Source of the DNA: Balneolaceae bacterium
GTDB taxonomy: Bacteria; Bacteroidota; Rhodothermia; Balneolales; Balneolaceae
Assembly (NCBI GenBank): GCA_034521495.1
Contig: JAXHMK010000021.1
Location: 51,455 to 115,454 of the forward strand
Direction: 5' to 3'
Length of the DNA: 64,000 bases
Shown here: positions 20,427-30,983 of the stretch, piece after piece
Layout of the letters: each line of letters opens with the position of its first letter
Position numbering within the stretch: the first letter of the stretch is position 1
The notes under the pieces: model-generated
The model's database searches: none
Seen by the model: the letters and a program-made list of their open reading frames with translations, nothing else
What the model was told of the DNA's origin: nothing
Made by a program: the position numbers and the translations under genes

Positions 20427-21758
20427 TCACAACTGCAACCGGCACATCTGCTGGTAGATGCTCTCCCATCTCGGGCGCTTGTAGTAGGATTCTTGCATGT
20501 TCAACGTCCAGCGGCGGGCGTGATAGACCAGCTTTCCGGCGCATCGAATGAACCATTCGCGAAACGTGTGCGGCTCTTGCCGCCAACTGGCCCGATCGGT
20601 TAGTCGACGCAGCCACACGGACAGATTGTAGGCCAGCACTCCCAGTTGCCACAACAGGTCATTGGCCCAGAACTGTCCGGTTAGCGGGGTACCGGCTCCC
20701 AGTTGGTTTTTGACCGCCTCAATCCAGTTTTCGCACTCCCCGCGGTCCCCGTAGAGCCGGTGAATCTGAATCGGAGCCTCTTCCAGGCTGGTGCAGTAGC
20801 AGAAGTATTGGTAATGGTATGTAGGAAAAAGCAGTCCATCTGTGATGACCTCTTTGACAATACGAATTCCCACAAACTGCCGCGGGCGGTTCCAATCGGC
20901 ACACTGGTGGGTAAAGGTGCAGTACTCGATGTCCGGCTCTGCGGGCACGCTCTGCCAGTACTGGCTGGTCAGCACCCGCTTTAGGTTCTTCAGCTTGACC
21001 TTGACCAGATAATTATAACCGGCCTGCTCAACAGCCGATAGAAACGCCTCGCTGAAAAACCCGCTGTCGGCCCGAACCACATAATCGCTGTTCGGGTCAG
21101 ACAGCCGCTGACAGGTTTCGGCAAAAAACTCTGCCGCTCCGTTCCCCGTGTAGGTGTTTCCAGGGCGCCACCAACTATGAAGAACTTCCTTGCTGGCCGC
21201 ATCAAAACTCAGCAGCGGATGATAGCAGGGGTGTCCCTTCTTGCCGGGATTATAGCCGGGTTCGGCCCCTTCCTGCTGTCCATACACCCCCTTGACGGTC
21301 GAATCAAACTCCATCCATTTTTGTTCGGCCTCCGGCTGTCCATAGCCCCGATGGACCCTCCCGGCCAGCTGCTTGGTCACCCGCCCCAACTGCACAGATT
21401 GCTTGTAGCCCACGTTTTTGAGCCGGTAGGCCAGCGTGTTCTCGTCAATAGGTCCGTCCAGGCCCAGCAGTTTCTGCAGGGTCGTATCCCGGCTGAGCTG
21501 TTCGAAATGAACCAGCCGCCGATGCCCGCACAGATAGCCATAGATGATTAACCCGAAAATCTGCCAATCCTGATAATGGCAGTTGGCTCCCATGCCAAGA
21601 TCCAGATGCCCGGCCAAGGCCTGCCCGAAGTCCAGTTTGTCCATCAGAAAATCTGAAAATGGTATCAGTCCCGCATAATTGGTCAGCCGGACATCGGTAA
21701 ATTCAGGGGTTATTGGAGTGGTTTTTTTCGTGGATTTTTGACAAGTTTCCTTCACCAT
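20427..21758 (-). mobile_element. IS1380-family transposase gene (IS copy 1)
   Basis: DDE transposase of 443 residues (DDE_Tnp_1_4 type), full length and uninterrupted. Supporting stretches are WMEFDSTVKGVYG and YNPGKKGHPCYHPLLSFDA (first Asp region), YVVRADSGFFSEAFLSAVEQ (second Asp), and YGDRGECENWIEAVKNQLG with the catalytic Glu. FWANDLLWQLGVLAYNLSVWLRRL follows near the C-terminus. Its GC content looks higher than that of its neighbours, as expected for a mobile gene. It lies convergent to the isomerase gene and cuts the rhamnose block from the GH92 gene. The outer ends and target duplication were not resolved. Confidence 0.85.
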
Positions 21759-21759
21759 A

Positions 21760-21828
21760 AAGGTGCCTCTTAATAGTTGTTTTGTTATTGTTTTAACTTA
21801 CTGTAATATAACAACTTAGGGGCACCTT
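21760..21828 (-). promoter_or_regulatory. hairpin at the start of transposase 1
   Basis: An imperfect inverted repeat directly abuts the transposase start codon (21756-21758): AAGGTGCCTCTTAATAGTTGT at 21760-21780 pairs with ACAACTTAGGGGCACCTT at 21811-21828. In a read-through transcript this hairpin would cover the ribosome-binding region, a known way for insertion sequences to limit transposase made from outside promoters. It may also belong to the IS end. Confidence 0.4.
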
Positions 21829-22169
21829 TTCTTGTTTTTCTCGTCTTTGAGGCACTTTGATACAGATTAAGAATCGAACTCAGGTATAAAGTATAACCAC
21901 CATGAGGTAGTTCATTAGTATAGCAACCGGTAAATTGATATCGTATTAGAATCAATAAATCACCTTTAAAAGTCGACTTGAATAGAGGCCACGAAAGCAC
22001 AAAAACACTAAAATTTTGTGCTTTCATGTTGTGGCTATCTGATTGACTATACTCTTTCAAAGATTATGATATTAGATCAAATCTTGAACACTTTAGAATC
22101 AGGATTTTATAGACCCTAAATAAATTTCATATAGATGAATATGTTCGTTTTGATAAGCGCACAATCTTC
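21829..22169. other. 341-base stretch without a gene
   Basis: No gene is recognised. It lies between the IS and the GH92 gene, and is AT-rich towards 22169. It should hold the right end of IS copy 1 and the GH92 promoter, but neither can be pinned down. Confidence 0.4.
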
Positions 22170-24544
22170 ATGTCAATAATAATTTTCTTTACTCTCTTTT
22201 CATGTTCAGAATCAGTAGAGGAAAGTAGTGAGATTGAAAAAACCGAACCTGTAGATCTCGTCTATCCGTATATAGACAGCGCTCACTCCCGGTGGTTTTT
22301 CTTTAGTTCAGCATCCCGCCCGTTTGGTATGGTAAATTTGAGTCCGGATATGGCAATCGACGGTGCCTGGGAATCTGGTTACAGGTACAACGAAGATACA
22401 ATAAAAGCCTTCAGTCATATTCATGCCTGGCAATTATCCGGGATACCGGTCATGCCAACCACCGGGGAGTTCCGGGGGCATCTCGGTCCCGACGTATACG
22501 GCTCATCCTACACTCATGACAAGGAAGAGGTACAACCCGGCTATCACAAGGTTGTGCTGGAAGACTATGATGTGACTGCTGAACTCACCTCCACAACACG
22601 TGCAGGCTTTCACCGGTACACCTGGCCGGAATCTGATCAAAGCCACATTCTATTTGATTTCACGACTGTTCTGGGTCCCTCAGCTACATTGGATGGACGT
22701 GTTGAAAAAGTAAGTGACACCGAATTACAGGGATTTGGAGTCATGGATGGGACTATACGCAGGCTCAAGCCGGTTACGGTCTATTTTGTAGCTCAATTTG
22801 ATAAACCATTTGAATCGTTTTCCGGATGGAAGGATGGGGAACTTGTGCCGGCCGATGATATTATTGAAGGTGAGAATACCGGTGCTTATGTGAGATTTTC
22901 CACCAGTGAAGGAGAAATCACGAAAATGAAGGTGGGTATATCCTACGTGAGCACTGAACAGGCGCGCCTGAATTTGCAGACGGAGCTGCCGCACTGGGAT
23001 TTTGACCGCGTGGTGCAAGAGTCGCGTAATGAGTGGAATCAATGGCTGAGCAGGATAGAAGTGGAGGGAGGTGCCGAAAAACAGCAGCGGCGATTTTATA
23101 CCGATCTGTGGAAAGCATTGCAGGGTCGGCGTATCGTTAGTGATGTGAATGGGAAATACCTGGACATGACCGGTAAAGAGCCCCGGATTGGCCAAATTCC
23201 GCTGGATGAAGATGGATTGCCGCTGTTCAATCACCACAACTCCGACTCGTTTTGGGGTGCCCAGTGGTCGCTGAATACACTCTGGCACCTGGTTTATCCC
23301 GAGGTCAGCGAGGATTTTGTCAACTCCATGCTGATGATGTACGATGATGGAGGATTGATCCCGCGCGGGCCCTCCGGAGGCAATTATACCTACGTGATGA
23401 CCGGGGCTTCCACAACTCCTTTTATTGTCAGTGCCTGGTTAAAAGGCATTCGGGGATTTGACGTGGAAAAAGCCTATGAGGGGATGCGAAAAAACCATTT
23501 TCCCGGCGGGTTAATGAGCAAAGCTGGCTACGAGCACGAAACCACAAAAGGAGGTGGAATTGAAGACTATATGGAAAGGGGCTTTATCCCGTACCCACTA
23601 TCGGAAGAGCAGTATGGCTACCATCAGGCCGGTGCCGGTCAGACATTGGAATATGCCTACCAGGACTGGGCCTTGTCTCAGCTTGCCAATGCTACTGGGC
23701 AAAGAGGAGGATCACGAACTGTTTTCACAAAGGGCGGGAAATTACCGAAATCTATGGAACCCGGAAAAGGGATGGATGTGGCCCAGGGATCGCCAGGGAA
23801 ACTGGACTGATTCGGAAGAGTTTGATCATTTGACTTACGCCGGGCCCTGGGTGGAGAGCAATGCGGCACAATCCACCTGGTGGGTTCCGCATGACTTGAA
23901 AGGTTTAGCTGAATTGATGGGCGGTCGGGAACCATTTACAGAAAAGCTCAATGCGTCATTTGAAAACGCCCGGGAGCACTTATTCACATCTGGAGTGGCT
24001 CATGCCATGGAAACGTTAGAGGATTACCGGCGGGTGTACATCAACTATGGGAACCAGCAATCGATGCAAACGGCATGGCTGTTTAACTACTCGGGGGCAC
24101 CCTGGCTTACGCAGTACTGGACGCGTCAGGTTGCAGAGGAGGTTTATGGCCATTTGACACACGACCGGGGCTACAGCGGCGATGAAGACCAGGGTTTAAT
24201 GGGATCGCTGGCCGTACTCATTAAAATGGGACTATTTTCAACAGATGGCGGAGTAAACCGGGAGCCATTTTATGAAATTGGCAGTCCCATATTTGATAAG
24301 ATTACCATTCACCTGAATCCGGATTACTACTCCGGCGGCAAATTTGTGATCAGAGCAGATAACAACGGTCCGGAAAACTACTACATCCAGTCGGCTGAGC
24401 TGAACTCAGAAGAATGGGGTCGTCCGTGGATTTTTCATGATGACGTTGTCGCGACGGAGGTGAATTACATCTGAAGACTGGGGTCCAGAACCAAATAAAG
24501 AGTGGGGAAGTAAACCCGATCATGCGCCGCCTTCAAGGTCTTGA
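22170..24544 (+). pseudogene. GH92 alpha-mannosidase, lipoprotein, frameshifted
   Basis: Calcium-dependent exo-alpha-mannosidase family. The ATG at 22170 gives a short lipoprotein signal (MSIIIFFTLFSCS). Family stretches are YIDSAHSRWFFFSSASRPFGMVNLSPD, read in pieces across about residues 33-60, then YRYNEDTIKAFSHIHAW, HHNSDSFWGAQWSLNTLWHLV, GGGIEDYMERGFIP, and HDLKGLAELMGGREPFTEKL. The C-terminus has GGKFVIRADNNGPENYYIQSA. An extra base near 23700 shifts the frame. Two more shifts near 24455 and 24483 separate the last residues (HLKTG, GPEPNKEWGSKPDHAPPSRS), so the real end is 24544. With these corrected the protein is about 790 residues. It is flanked by two IS1380-type transposase genes. 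Confidence 0.88.
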
Positions 24545-24767
24545 GTAACCGGAGAAGATGAATTGAACTTATAAACTGAAAGGCATTGTGAATAAGTATT
24601 TAATAGTGTTACCGATTTTATGACTGTATCACAAGATCCGTTCGATGAGCACACGTCCATTGCTTTAGGACAGGTTTCAGGATGAGCGGAAACAAGTACA
24701 AAGAAAGCTTGAAGAACCAAATTTTAATTTATTGAATTACCTAAAATCCGCAAGCAATACATAAAAA
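24545..24767. other. intergenic stretch before IS copy 2
   Basis: No gene is seen. The left end of the second insertion sequence probably lies in the last 30 bases or so (see the 11-base inverted repeat). Confidence 0.4.
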
Positions 24768-24814
24768 GAGCCAAAAAAGCGGCTGAATGTTGTTGATTCA
24801 GGCTTTTTTGGCTC
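24768..24814 (+). promoter_or_regulatory. strong hairpin upstream of transposase 2
   Basis: GAGCCAAAAAAGC (24768-24780) and GCTTTTTTGGCTC (24802-24814) pair perfectly, and CTGAAT / ATTCAG extend the stem inside. The hairpin lies 50 bases before the transposase ATG. It could stop outside transcription from entering the gene or hide its translation start. Confidence 0.55.
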
Positions 24815-24864
24815 GAATAATTTCACTTATTTAGGTGAGACAAATCAAACTAAAGAAGTGAGAT

Positions 24865-26154
24865 ATGCATATTACAAAATCATCGGATAAGATAACACCA
24901 TTTGGCGGATTAGATTTTTGTTTGGAAAGTTTTCATACGTGCGGGCTGGCGGGACTGATTGACCGGCACCTCGGCCCGAGAGGTCAAATGGCCGGGTTTT
25001 CCTACAGCGATATTGTTGCCAATCTCATGAGCGTATTGTTTACCGGCGGGGACTGCGCCGAGGATCTGGCCGATCACCTGCGCGAGCCTCTGCATCGCAC
25101 GCGGGGCCTCTCGCCGTGCAGCCCCGACACGCTGCTTCGAGGGGTCAAGCAGCTGGCCTGCGATTCTCACCGGCTCACCCATCCGACCAGCGGTGTGAAC
25201 CACACGTTCAACATCAATGAGCCGCTAAACGAATTGTTGGTGAAAGCCTTGCGGACCACCGGACAACTCAGCAACCGGCGCTGCTATACTCTGGACTATG
25301 ACAACAAGGTTATTGAAACCGAGAAATGGGATGCGGTGCGAACCTACAAGAAGTGCACCGGCTATCAGCCGGGGGTTGCCAGCATTGAGGGCATGCCGGT
25401 AAGCATCGAAGGGCGCAACGGCAACAGCCAGGCGAGCTTTGCCCAGCACGAAACCCTCGACCGACTGTTCGAACGGCTGAATACCCATGATGTGAGCATT
25501 GGCCGCTTTCGGGCCGATTCAGCTTCCTATCAACAGGACGTCGTTGATCTGGTGCAAACCCATACCAACCAGTTCTACATCCGGGCCAAACGCTCGGCGG
25601 AGATGCTCCGACAGATTGGGGCGCTCGATCAGGACGACTGGAGGTCGGTGAAGCTGAACTGGCAGCCGATGGATGTGGCCGAACTGGCCGACTGGCGGCC
25701 CTTTGACGGGCAAACCTCCTATCGGCTGATCGTCAGCCGCATCAAACGAGACGACCAGCAGGGCGATCTGTTCAGCGAGTCTGCTTACACCTACCGGGCC
25801 ATTCTAACCAACGATCGTGAGAGCTCCCCGGAGGAAATTGTTGCCTTCTACAACAAACGCGGAGCCAGTGAGCGGATCTTTGATATCATGGGCAACGATT
25901 TTAGCTGGTCGCGGCTGCCCTGCTCGTTCCTCTCGCAGAACACGGCCTTTATGATTCTCACGGCCATCATCGCCAACTTCTATCGTTACATCCTCAGCCT
26001 CTACTCAAAGCGCATCCCCTGGCTGAAGGTCACCTACCGGCTTAAAAAGTTTATCTTTCGATTCATCAGCGTTCCCGCCAAGTGGATTCGCTCAGGCAGG
26101 CAGAATATCCTTAAACTCTACACCGGTAAGGGCTACGAGCTGCTTCTGGAGTAG
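24865..26154 (+). CDS. IS1380-family transposase (IS copy 2)
   Basis: DDE transposase of 429 residues, intact. Stretches typical of the Bacteroidetes branch of IS1380 are SVLFTGGDCAEDLADHLRE and SPCSPDTLLRGVKQL; TLDYDNKVIETEKWDAVRTY with the first catalytic Asp; IGRFRADSASYQQDVVDLV with the second; and FYNKRGASERIFDIMGNDFSW with the Glu. FMILTAIIANFYRYIL follows. It differs clearly in sequence and length from the transposase at 20427-21758, so the two are separate elements. It reads away from the GH92 gene towards the sulfatase cluster and could supply a promoter to it. Confidence 0.88.
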   Translation: MHITKSSDKITPFGGLDFCLESFHTCGLAGLIDRHLGPRGQMAGFSYSDIVANLMSVLFTGGDCAEDLADHLREPLHRTRGLSPCSPDTLLRGVKQLACDSHRLTHPTSGVNHTFNINEPLNELLVKALRTTGQLSNRRCYTLDYDNKVIETEKWDAVRTYKKCTGYQPGVASIEGMPVSIEGRNGNSQASFAQHETLDRLFERLNTHDVSIGRFRADSASYQQDVVDLVQTHTNQFYIRAKRSAEMLRQIGALDQDDWRSVKLNWQPMDVAELADWRPFDGQTSYRLIVSRIKRDDQQGDLFSESAYTYRAILTNDRESSPEEIVAFYNKRGASERIFDIMGNDFSWSRLPCSFLSQNTAFMILTAIIANFYRYILSLYSKRIPWLKVTYRLKKFIFRFISVPAKWIRSGRQNILKLYTGKGYELLLE

Positions 26155-26396
26155 CCAACCACCCCGCCACCTCCACTGACGCTATTCGTTAATCCAAATT
26201 TGTGGCAGAGGTGTGTCCATGAGTAAAAAAATACAGCAAAACAGGCATCCGTTAGCGGTCAACAGTGGTAAAAATACAGCAAAGAATCACGGGAAATCTA
26301 CAAATACGATAGTATTGTCAATCAAATTTTAGAAAATGAGTACTGTTATTGTACTATCTTATGCAAATGAAATCCTTGCGGATTTGAGGGAATTAC

Positions 26397-27770
26397 ATGA
26401 ATCATAAAACTATTGGAAAGCCTATACTCAGCAAATGGTTGAAAATTATTTTATTGATAGTTTTGATTGGTTTTAGTCTGAGTAAATGGGTAGAAAAATC
26501 ATATGCTCAAGGTAATCAACCCAATATTATATTGATCATGACGGATGATCAGGGGTTTGAAACGGTTGGAGCGTATGGTGGGGAGTCCTATGAAACACCC
26601 GGAATTGATCAATTGGCTGAAACAGGCATCCGCTTTGATCAGGCTCATTCGAATCCTGTCTGTACACCATCCAGGGTTAAAATAATGAGCGGCCAATATA
26701 ACAGCCGCAACTATATTGGTTTTGGTAAGATGGATCCGGAGATCTATACGTTTGGAAATCTGTTTCAAGATGCGGGCTATGCAACGTTTATTGGGGGGAA
26801 ATGGCAGCTTGGTGGGGATCTCAATTCACCTTATGAATTTGGATTCGATGAATATGCCCTCTGGCAGGTTATCCGACGTGGAAGAGGTGAGAACCCGATT
26901 GCAAACCGTTATCCAAATCCCGGTCTGGCGATCAACGGTGAAATAAAAGATTATTTTGACGGAGAATACGGTCCCGATATTATAAACGATCACGTTCTGG
27001 ATTTTATAGATCGTCATCAGGATCAACCATTTTTAGTGTATTATCCGATGAATTTACCTCATTTTCCGTTTGAACCAACGCCCGACTCTCCGGACTGGGA
27101 TCCGACGGCGAGACGCGGAGATACCGAAGAAGCGCCTGGCTTGGGTGATGAGATCTATTTTGGCGATATGGTGGAATATGTGGATAAACTTGTAACCAAG
27201 GTCGTCACTCACCTCGAAGAACTGAATTTACGAGAGAATACATTAGTTATTTTTACCTCCGATAATGGGACGGCCCGCGGAATTACCTCTATCGTGAATG
27301 GTGAAGAGTTTACGGGAGGGAAATTATCTTCAACCGTTGCCGGAACCCATGTGCCTTTAATCGCAAACTGGCCCGGGGTGGTGCCGGAAGGAGTTGTAAA
27401 TGAGGATTTGATAGGATTTACCGATTTCTTTGCCACCATTGCCGATATTGCCGGAATTGACGTCCCCGATGAGTTAAATCTGGATGGGCAAAGTTTCGCT
27501 CCGGTGTTACGCGGGGAAGAATCAAACTTAAGAGACTGGCTCTACATATGGTGGAATCGCAATAACGATCCTGACGGTCCCGGAGATGAATTCGCACGAA
27601 CACACCGGTATAAATACTATCAGGACGGCCGATTTTATGACTTGTCGCAAGACCTTTTAGAAGAGGACCCACCCATTGCGTTAGAACAGCTTTCTGAGGA
27701 GCAGAAAGAAGTGCTCAATAAACTGCAAGATATTATTGAAGAAAATACCAGGGAGGGATTCTATCAGTAA
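26397..27770 (+). CDS. secreted type I sulfatase (CTPSR)
   Basis: Formylglycine-dependent sulfatase, 457 residues. A signal peptide (residues 1-38, ending SYAQG) is followed by NQPNIILIMTDDQGFETVGAYGG (metal-binding Asp pair) and NPVCTPSRVKIMSGQY with the convertible Cys89. GGKWQLGG supplies the conserved Lys, and TLVIFTSDNGTARGITS holds the second metal site. The length is normal for the family. It is the first of four tandem sulfatases. A short hairpin (AAATCC-TTGC-GGATTT) lies about 12 bases upstream. The exact sulfated sugar cannot be told. Confidence 0.9.
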   Translation: MNHKTIGKPILSKWLKIILLIVLIGFSLSKWVEKSYAQGNQPNIILIMTDDQGFETVGAYGGESYETPGIDQLAETGIRFDQAHSNPVCTPSRVKIMSGQYNSRNYIGFGKMDPEIYTFGNLFQDAGYATFIGGKWQLGGDLNSPYEFGFDEYALWQVIRRGRGENPIANRYPNPGLAINGEIKDYFDGEYGPDIINDHVLDFIDRHQDQPFLVYYPMNLPHFPFEPTPDSPDWDPTARRGDTEEAPGLGDEIYFGDMVEYVDKLVTKVVTHLEELNLRENTLVIFTSDNGTARGITSIVNGEEFTGGKLSSTVAGTHVPLIANWPGVVPEGVVNEDLIGFTDFFATIADIAGIDVPDELNLDGQSFAPVLRGEESNLRDWLYIWWNRNNDPDGPGDEFARTHRYKYYQDGRFYDLSQDLLEEDPPIALEQLSEEQKEVLNKLQDIIEENTREGFYQ

Positions 27771-27801
27771 ACGTTCAGATTCAAAACTCACTCATTTATT
27801 T

Positions 27802-29259
27802 ATGAAATATATTACACTGTTTTTATTCTATGGGGCACTGTTTATCGGCAATCTTTTGGCTCAAACAGAGGAAAAACCAAATGTACTCTTCATTATTTCT
27901 GATGACCTGACGGCAACGGCGGTTTCTTCGTATGAAAATACGATCAGCCAAACCCCAAACATCGACCGGCTGGCATCGGAAGGTACACGCTTTACCCGGG
28001 CCTACTCTCAATACCCGGTTTGCGGGCCATCGCGCGCTTCGCTGATGTTCGGCTACTATCCCAATGCTACCACCACGTATGGCTATGTGAGCGGCCGGGA
28101 GAATGTAGGGCCGGACCGCAAGTCGTTTTCTCAGCTTTTTAAAGAAAATGGATATTACACCGCCAGAGTCAGCAAAATCTACCACATGGGTGTTCCCATT
28201 CATATTGAAGAGGGTTCGAACGGTCCCGATGATCCTGCCTCCTGGGATGAACGCTTTAACAGCCAGGGCCCTGAATGGAAGGCCAAAGGCGAGGCTGAAC
28301 TGGTTCAGAACAATCCATACGGACTCAAGCCCCGGCAGGGCGGCAATGTGATGACCATTGTAAAAGCTGATGGGGGAGACGACGTCCACTCTGATGGCAA
28401 GACGGCAGAAAAAGCCTCCGAACTGATTCGGGAGCATAAAGACGAACCGTTCTTCCTGGCCGTGGGATTTGTCCGTCCCCATGTGCCGTTTGTAGCGCCC
28501 AGGGAATATTTTGAGCCCTATCCCCACCAGCAGATGGTACTCCCTCCACAGGTAGAAAACGACTGGGACGATATACCCGAACGTGGAATCAACTACGTAA
28601 CCAGTGTGAACGCCCGGATGAGCGAAGAGCAGGAGAAAAAGGCGATTGCGGGTTATTACGCCTCGGTGACCTACATGGATGCCCAAGTGGGCAAGGTGCT
28701 GCAAACCCTGAAAGAGGAAGGTCTTGAAGAGAACACCATCGTGATTTTTGCCTCCGACCACGGCTTCCTGCTGGGAGAACACCGGTTTTGGATGAAGGTG
28801 AGCCTGTTAGAGGAGTCGGTACGGGTCCCTCTCATCATCAAAGTTCCCGGACAGGAGCCGGCAGTAAGCCACTCATTTGTGGAGCTGCTTGATCTGTATC
28901 CCACCATTGCGGAACTGGCAGGGCTGGACTATTCAGAGCATTTGCAAGGAAAGAGCCTGGTGCCGGTGTTGGAAGACCCGGAATTTGACGTTCGCGACGC
29001 CGCCTTTTCGATGAACCGATGGAGAGGAGAATTTGCCTATCTGCTTCGAACCGATAAATGGGCATACATTCAGTACGATGAGGATGCAGACAGCGGGATG
29101 GAGTTGTATGACATGGAATATGATGAAAAGCAGTACAACAACCTGGCTTATAATCCCAAATTCGAAAACATTGTACTTGAATTTCAGGAGCGGCTAAAGC
29201 AGAAACTAAACGATGTACGGGATAATGATTTAAGTATTGATTACTCAGATAACGAATAG
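27802..29259 (+). CDS. secreted iduronate-2-sulfatase-like sulfatase (CGPSR)
   Basis: Formylglycine-dependent sulfatase, 485 residues from ATG 27802, chosen because it gives a clean signal peptide (MKYITLFLFYGALFIGNLLAQ). The upstream in-frame extension overlaps the previous gene. Motifs: NVLFIISDDLTATAVSSY; YPVCGPSRASLMFGYYPN with Cys74; AVGFVRPHVPFVAPREYF, typical of the iduronate-2-sulfatase branch; IFASDHGFLLGEHRFWMK; and FVELLDLYPTIAELAG. Base composition looks GC-richer than in the flanking sulfatases. It is probably co-transcribed with the gene ending at 27770. Confidence 0.9.
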   Translation: MKYITLFLFYGALFIGNLLAQTEEKPNVLFIISDDLTATAVSSYENTISQTPNIDRLASEGTRFTRAYSQYPVCGPSRASLMFGYYPNATTTYGYVSGRENVGPDRKSFSQLFKENGYYTARVSKIYHMGVPIHIEEGSNGPDDPASWDERFNSQGPEWKAKGEAELVQNNPYGLKPRQGGNVMTIVKADGGDDVHSDGKTAEKASELIREHKDEPFFLAVGFVRPHVPFVAPREYFEPYPHQQMVLPPQVENDWDDIPERGINYVTSVNARMSEEQEKKAIAGYYASVTYMDAQVGKVLQTLKEEGLEENTIVIFASDHGFLLGEHRFWMKVSLLEESVRVPLIIKVPGQEPAVSHSFVELLDLYPTIAELAGLDYSEHLQGKSLVPVLEDPEFDVRDAAFSMNRWRGEFAYLLRTDKWAYIQYDEDADSGMELYDMEYDEKQYNNLAYNPKFENIVLEFQERLKQKLNDVRDNDLSIDYSDNE

Positions 29260-29426
29260 ACAGGTATGTCTGAAATTTTATAGAACAATGTTTTTTAGTA
29301 AAAAGACCTTTCTACCCAAAGAAGAAACAAGATCAATTTTTGCGAAGTATTGGATTGGTGTAGTTTGGAATGGTGAATTATATGGATAATGAATTTTTGT
29401 TTCTTTAAAGATTAAATAGGAGGAAA

Positions 29427-30983
29427 GTGTACAGGATAGGAATCATTTTAATAGTTCTCTTGGTTTCAGGGTGTAGTTCCCTTAACGCTCAGCAAAACCA
29501 GAATCAGCGGCCTAATATTATAATTATTTTAGCCGATGATATGGGATATGGTGATGTGTCATCCTATAATGAAGATTCAGCCTTCGAAACCCCCCACATT
29601 GATCAACTGGCAGAAAATGGAGTCAAATTCACTCAGGCATATACAATGTCTTCTGCTGTATGTACTCCAACTCGTTACGGCCTTTTGACAGGAAGGTACA
29701 ATTGGCGCTCGATCGCTAAAAAGCAGAGTAGCTTGGGGATTTTCCGAACCTTTGATATTCAGACGATCGGCTTACCGTCGGTGATATACTACAGTGAAAG
29801 CAATTATCATACAGCTTTTATAGGGAAATGGCATCTGGGTTGGGATTGGGAATTTAAAGGAAATCCGCCTGAGAATCTTGATGATGCAAATATTCGGCCG
29901 GATGTGGATTATAGCCAGCCCATTAAAAATGGCCCGAAAGATCGCGGATTTAGTTATTCCTACGGTATTTCAGCTTCACTGGACATGCCTCCTTATGTCT
30001 ATGTTGAAGATAATCTGCCAACGTCTATTCCTGTAAAAACAACTGTAAATTACGATTATAAAGGTTTTTGGAGGAAAGGGCTTACCGGGGCGGACTTTAC
30101 CCATGTTGATGTTTTGCCCCATTTAACTGATCAATCTGTTCACTATATTGATCGGCAGGCGGATTCCGGCCAACCTTTCTTTTTGTATTATGCATTACCA
30201 GCTCCCCACACGCCTATTCTTCCGGTTACGGAATTTATGGGTAAAAGCAATTCCAATATGTATGGCGATTTTGTATTACAGGTTGATGATGTGGTGGGAC
30301 AGATTACGGAGGCTCTGAAACAGAATGATATTCTTGAAAATACGATGATCATTTTTACAACTGATAACGGAGCCTCACCCAGATCTGATTTTCCCGAACT
30401 CGCCAGAGCAGGCCATAATCCAAGTTATATTTATCGGGGGCATAAAGCCGATATTTTTGAAGGGGGCCTCAGAGTGCCGTTTGTTGTAAGCTGGCCGGAT
30501 GGGATATCCCGCTCATTTGAAACGGATGAATCCATCAGCACTGTGGATTTCATGGCAACGTTTGCTGATATGGTTGGGGTAACATTACCTGATGAATCGG
30601 GTGAAGACAGCTACAGTTTTTTACCGGTTTTGAAGCAAGAAGATTATGAGACTCCGTTACGTGAGGCTACCGTACTTCATTCTATTAATGGTCGATTTGC
30701 AATAATTAAAGAAGAATGGAAACTAATCCTGTGGCCCGGATCTGGTGGATGGAGCTCTCCAAGAACTGAGGAGGAATTGCAAGGATTGCCATTATTTCAA
30801 CTGTATAATCTGGAAAAGGATCCTGCTGAACAGTCTAATCTTGTTAATCTATACCCCAAAAAGGTGAAAGAGCTTAAATCACTGCTTGAAAAATATATAA
30901 ACGAAGGCCGAAGCACACCCGGAGTACCTCAAAAAAATGACGGTCCTGAAAAGTGGGAGCAATTAGAATGGATGGATTTTTAG
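29427..30983 (+). CDS. lipoprotein arylsulfatase (CTPTR)
   Basis: Formylglycine-dependent sulfatase of 518 residues, anchored through a lipobox (LLVSGC). It starts with GTG at 29427, preceded by AGGAGG at 29418-29423. Motifs: PNIIIILADDMGYGDVSSYN; SSAVCTPTRYGLLTGRYNWR with Cys79; FIGKWHLGWDW; MIIFTTDNGASPRSDFPEL; and an insert-rich C-terminus typical of arylsulfatase A-like enzymes (GLRVPFVVSWPDGI). The CTPTR form still satisfies C-x-P-x-R. The gene overlaps the next sulfatase by 16 bases, which argues for translational coupling. Confidence 0.9.
   Translation: MYRIGIILIVLLVSGCSSLNAQQNQNQRPNIIIILADDMGYGDVSSYNEDSAFETPHIDQLAENGVKFTQAYTMSSAVCTPTRYGLLTGRYNWRSIAKKQSSLGIFRTFDIQTIGLPSVIYYSESNYHTAFIGKWHLGWDWEFKGNPPENLDDANIRPDVDYSQPIKNGPKDRGFSYSYGISASLDMPPYVYVEDNLPTSIPVKTTVNYDYKGFWRKGLTGADFTHVDVLPHLTDQSVHYIDRQADSGQPFFLYYALPAPHTPILPVTEFMGKSNSNMYGDFVLQVDDVVGQITEALKQNDILENTMIIFTTDNGASPRSDFPELARAGHNPSYIYRGHKADIFEGGLRVPFVVSWPDGISRSFETDESISTVDFMATFADMVGVTLPDESGEDSYSFLPVLKQEDYETPLREATVLHSINGRFAIIKEEWKLILWPGSGGWSSPRTEEELQGLPLFQLYNLEKDPAEQSNLVNLYPKKVKELKSLLEKYINEGRSTPGVPQKNDGPEKWEQLEWMDF

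Larger units (their letters stand above)
24744..26385 (+). mobile_element. putative extent of IS1380-family element (IS copy 2)
   Basis: A perfect 11-base inverted repeat, AAATCCGCAAG at 24744-24754 and CTTGCGGATTT at 26375-26385, brackets the transposase gene and its leader hairpin. No direct target duplication is visible outside these ends. The right repeat also lies inside its own small palindrome (AAATCC-TTGC-GGATTT), so the boundaries are tentative. Confidence 0.4.

Noticed and set aside
27823..28782. 319-codon open frame on the minus strand
   Set aside because: It lies wholly opposite a well-supported sulfatase gene, shows no family features, and has the composition expected of an antisense shadow.
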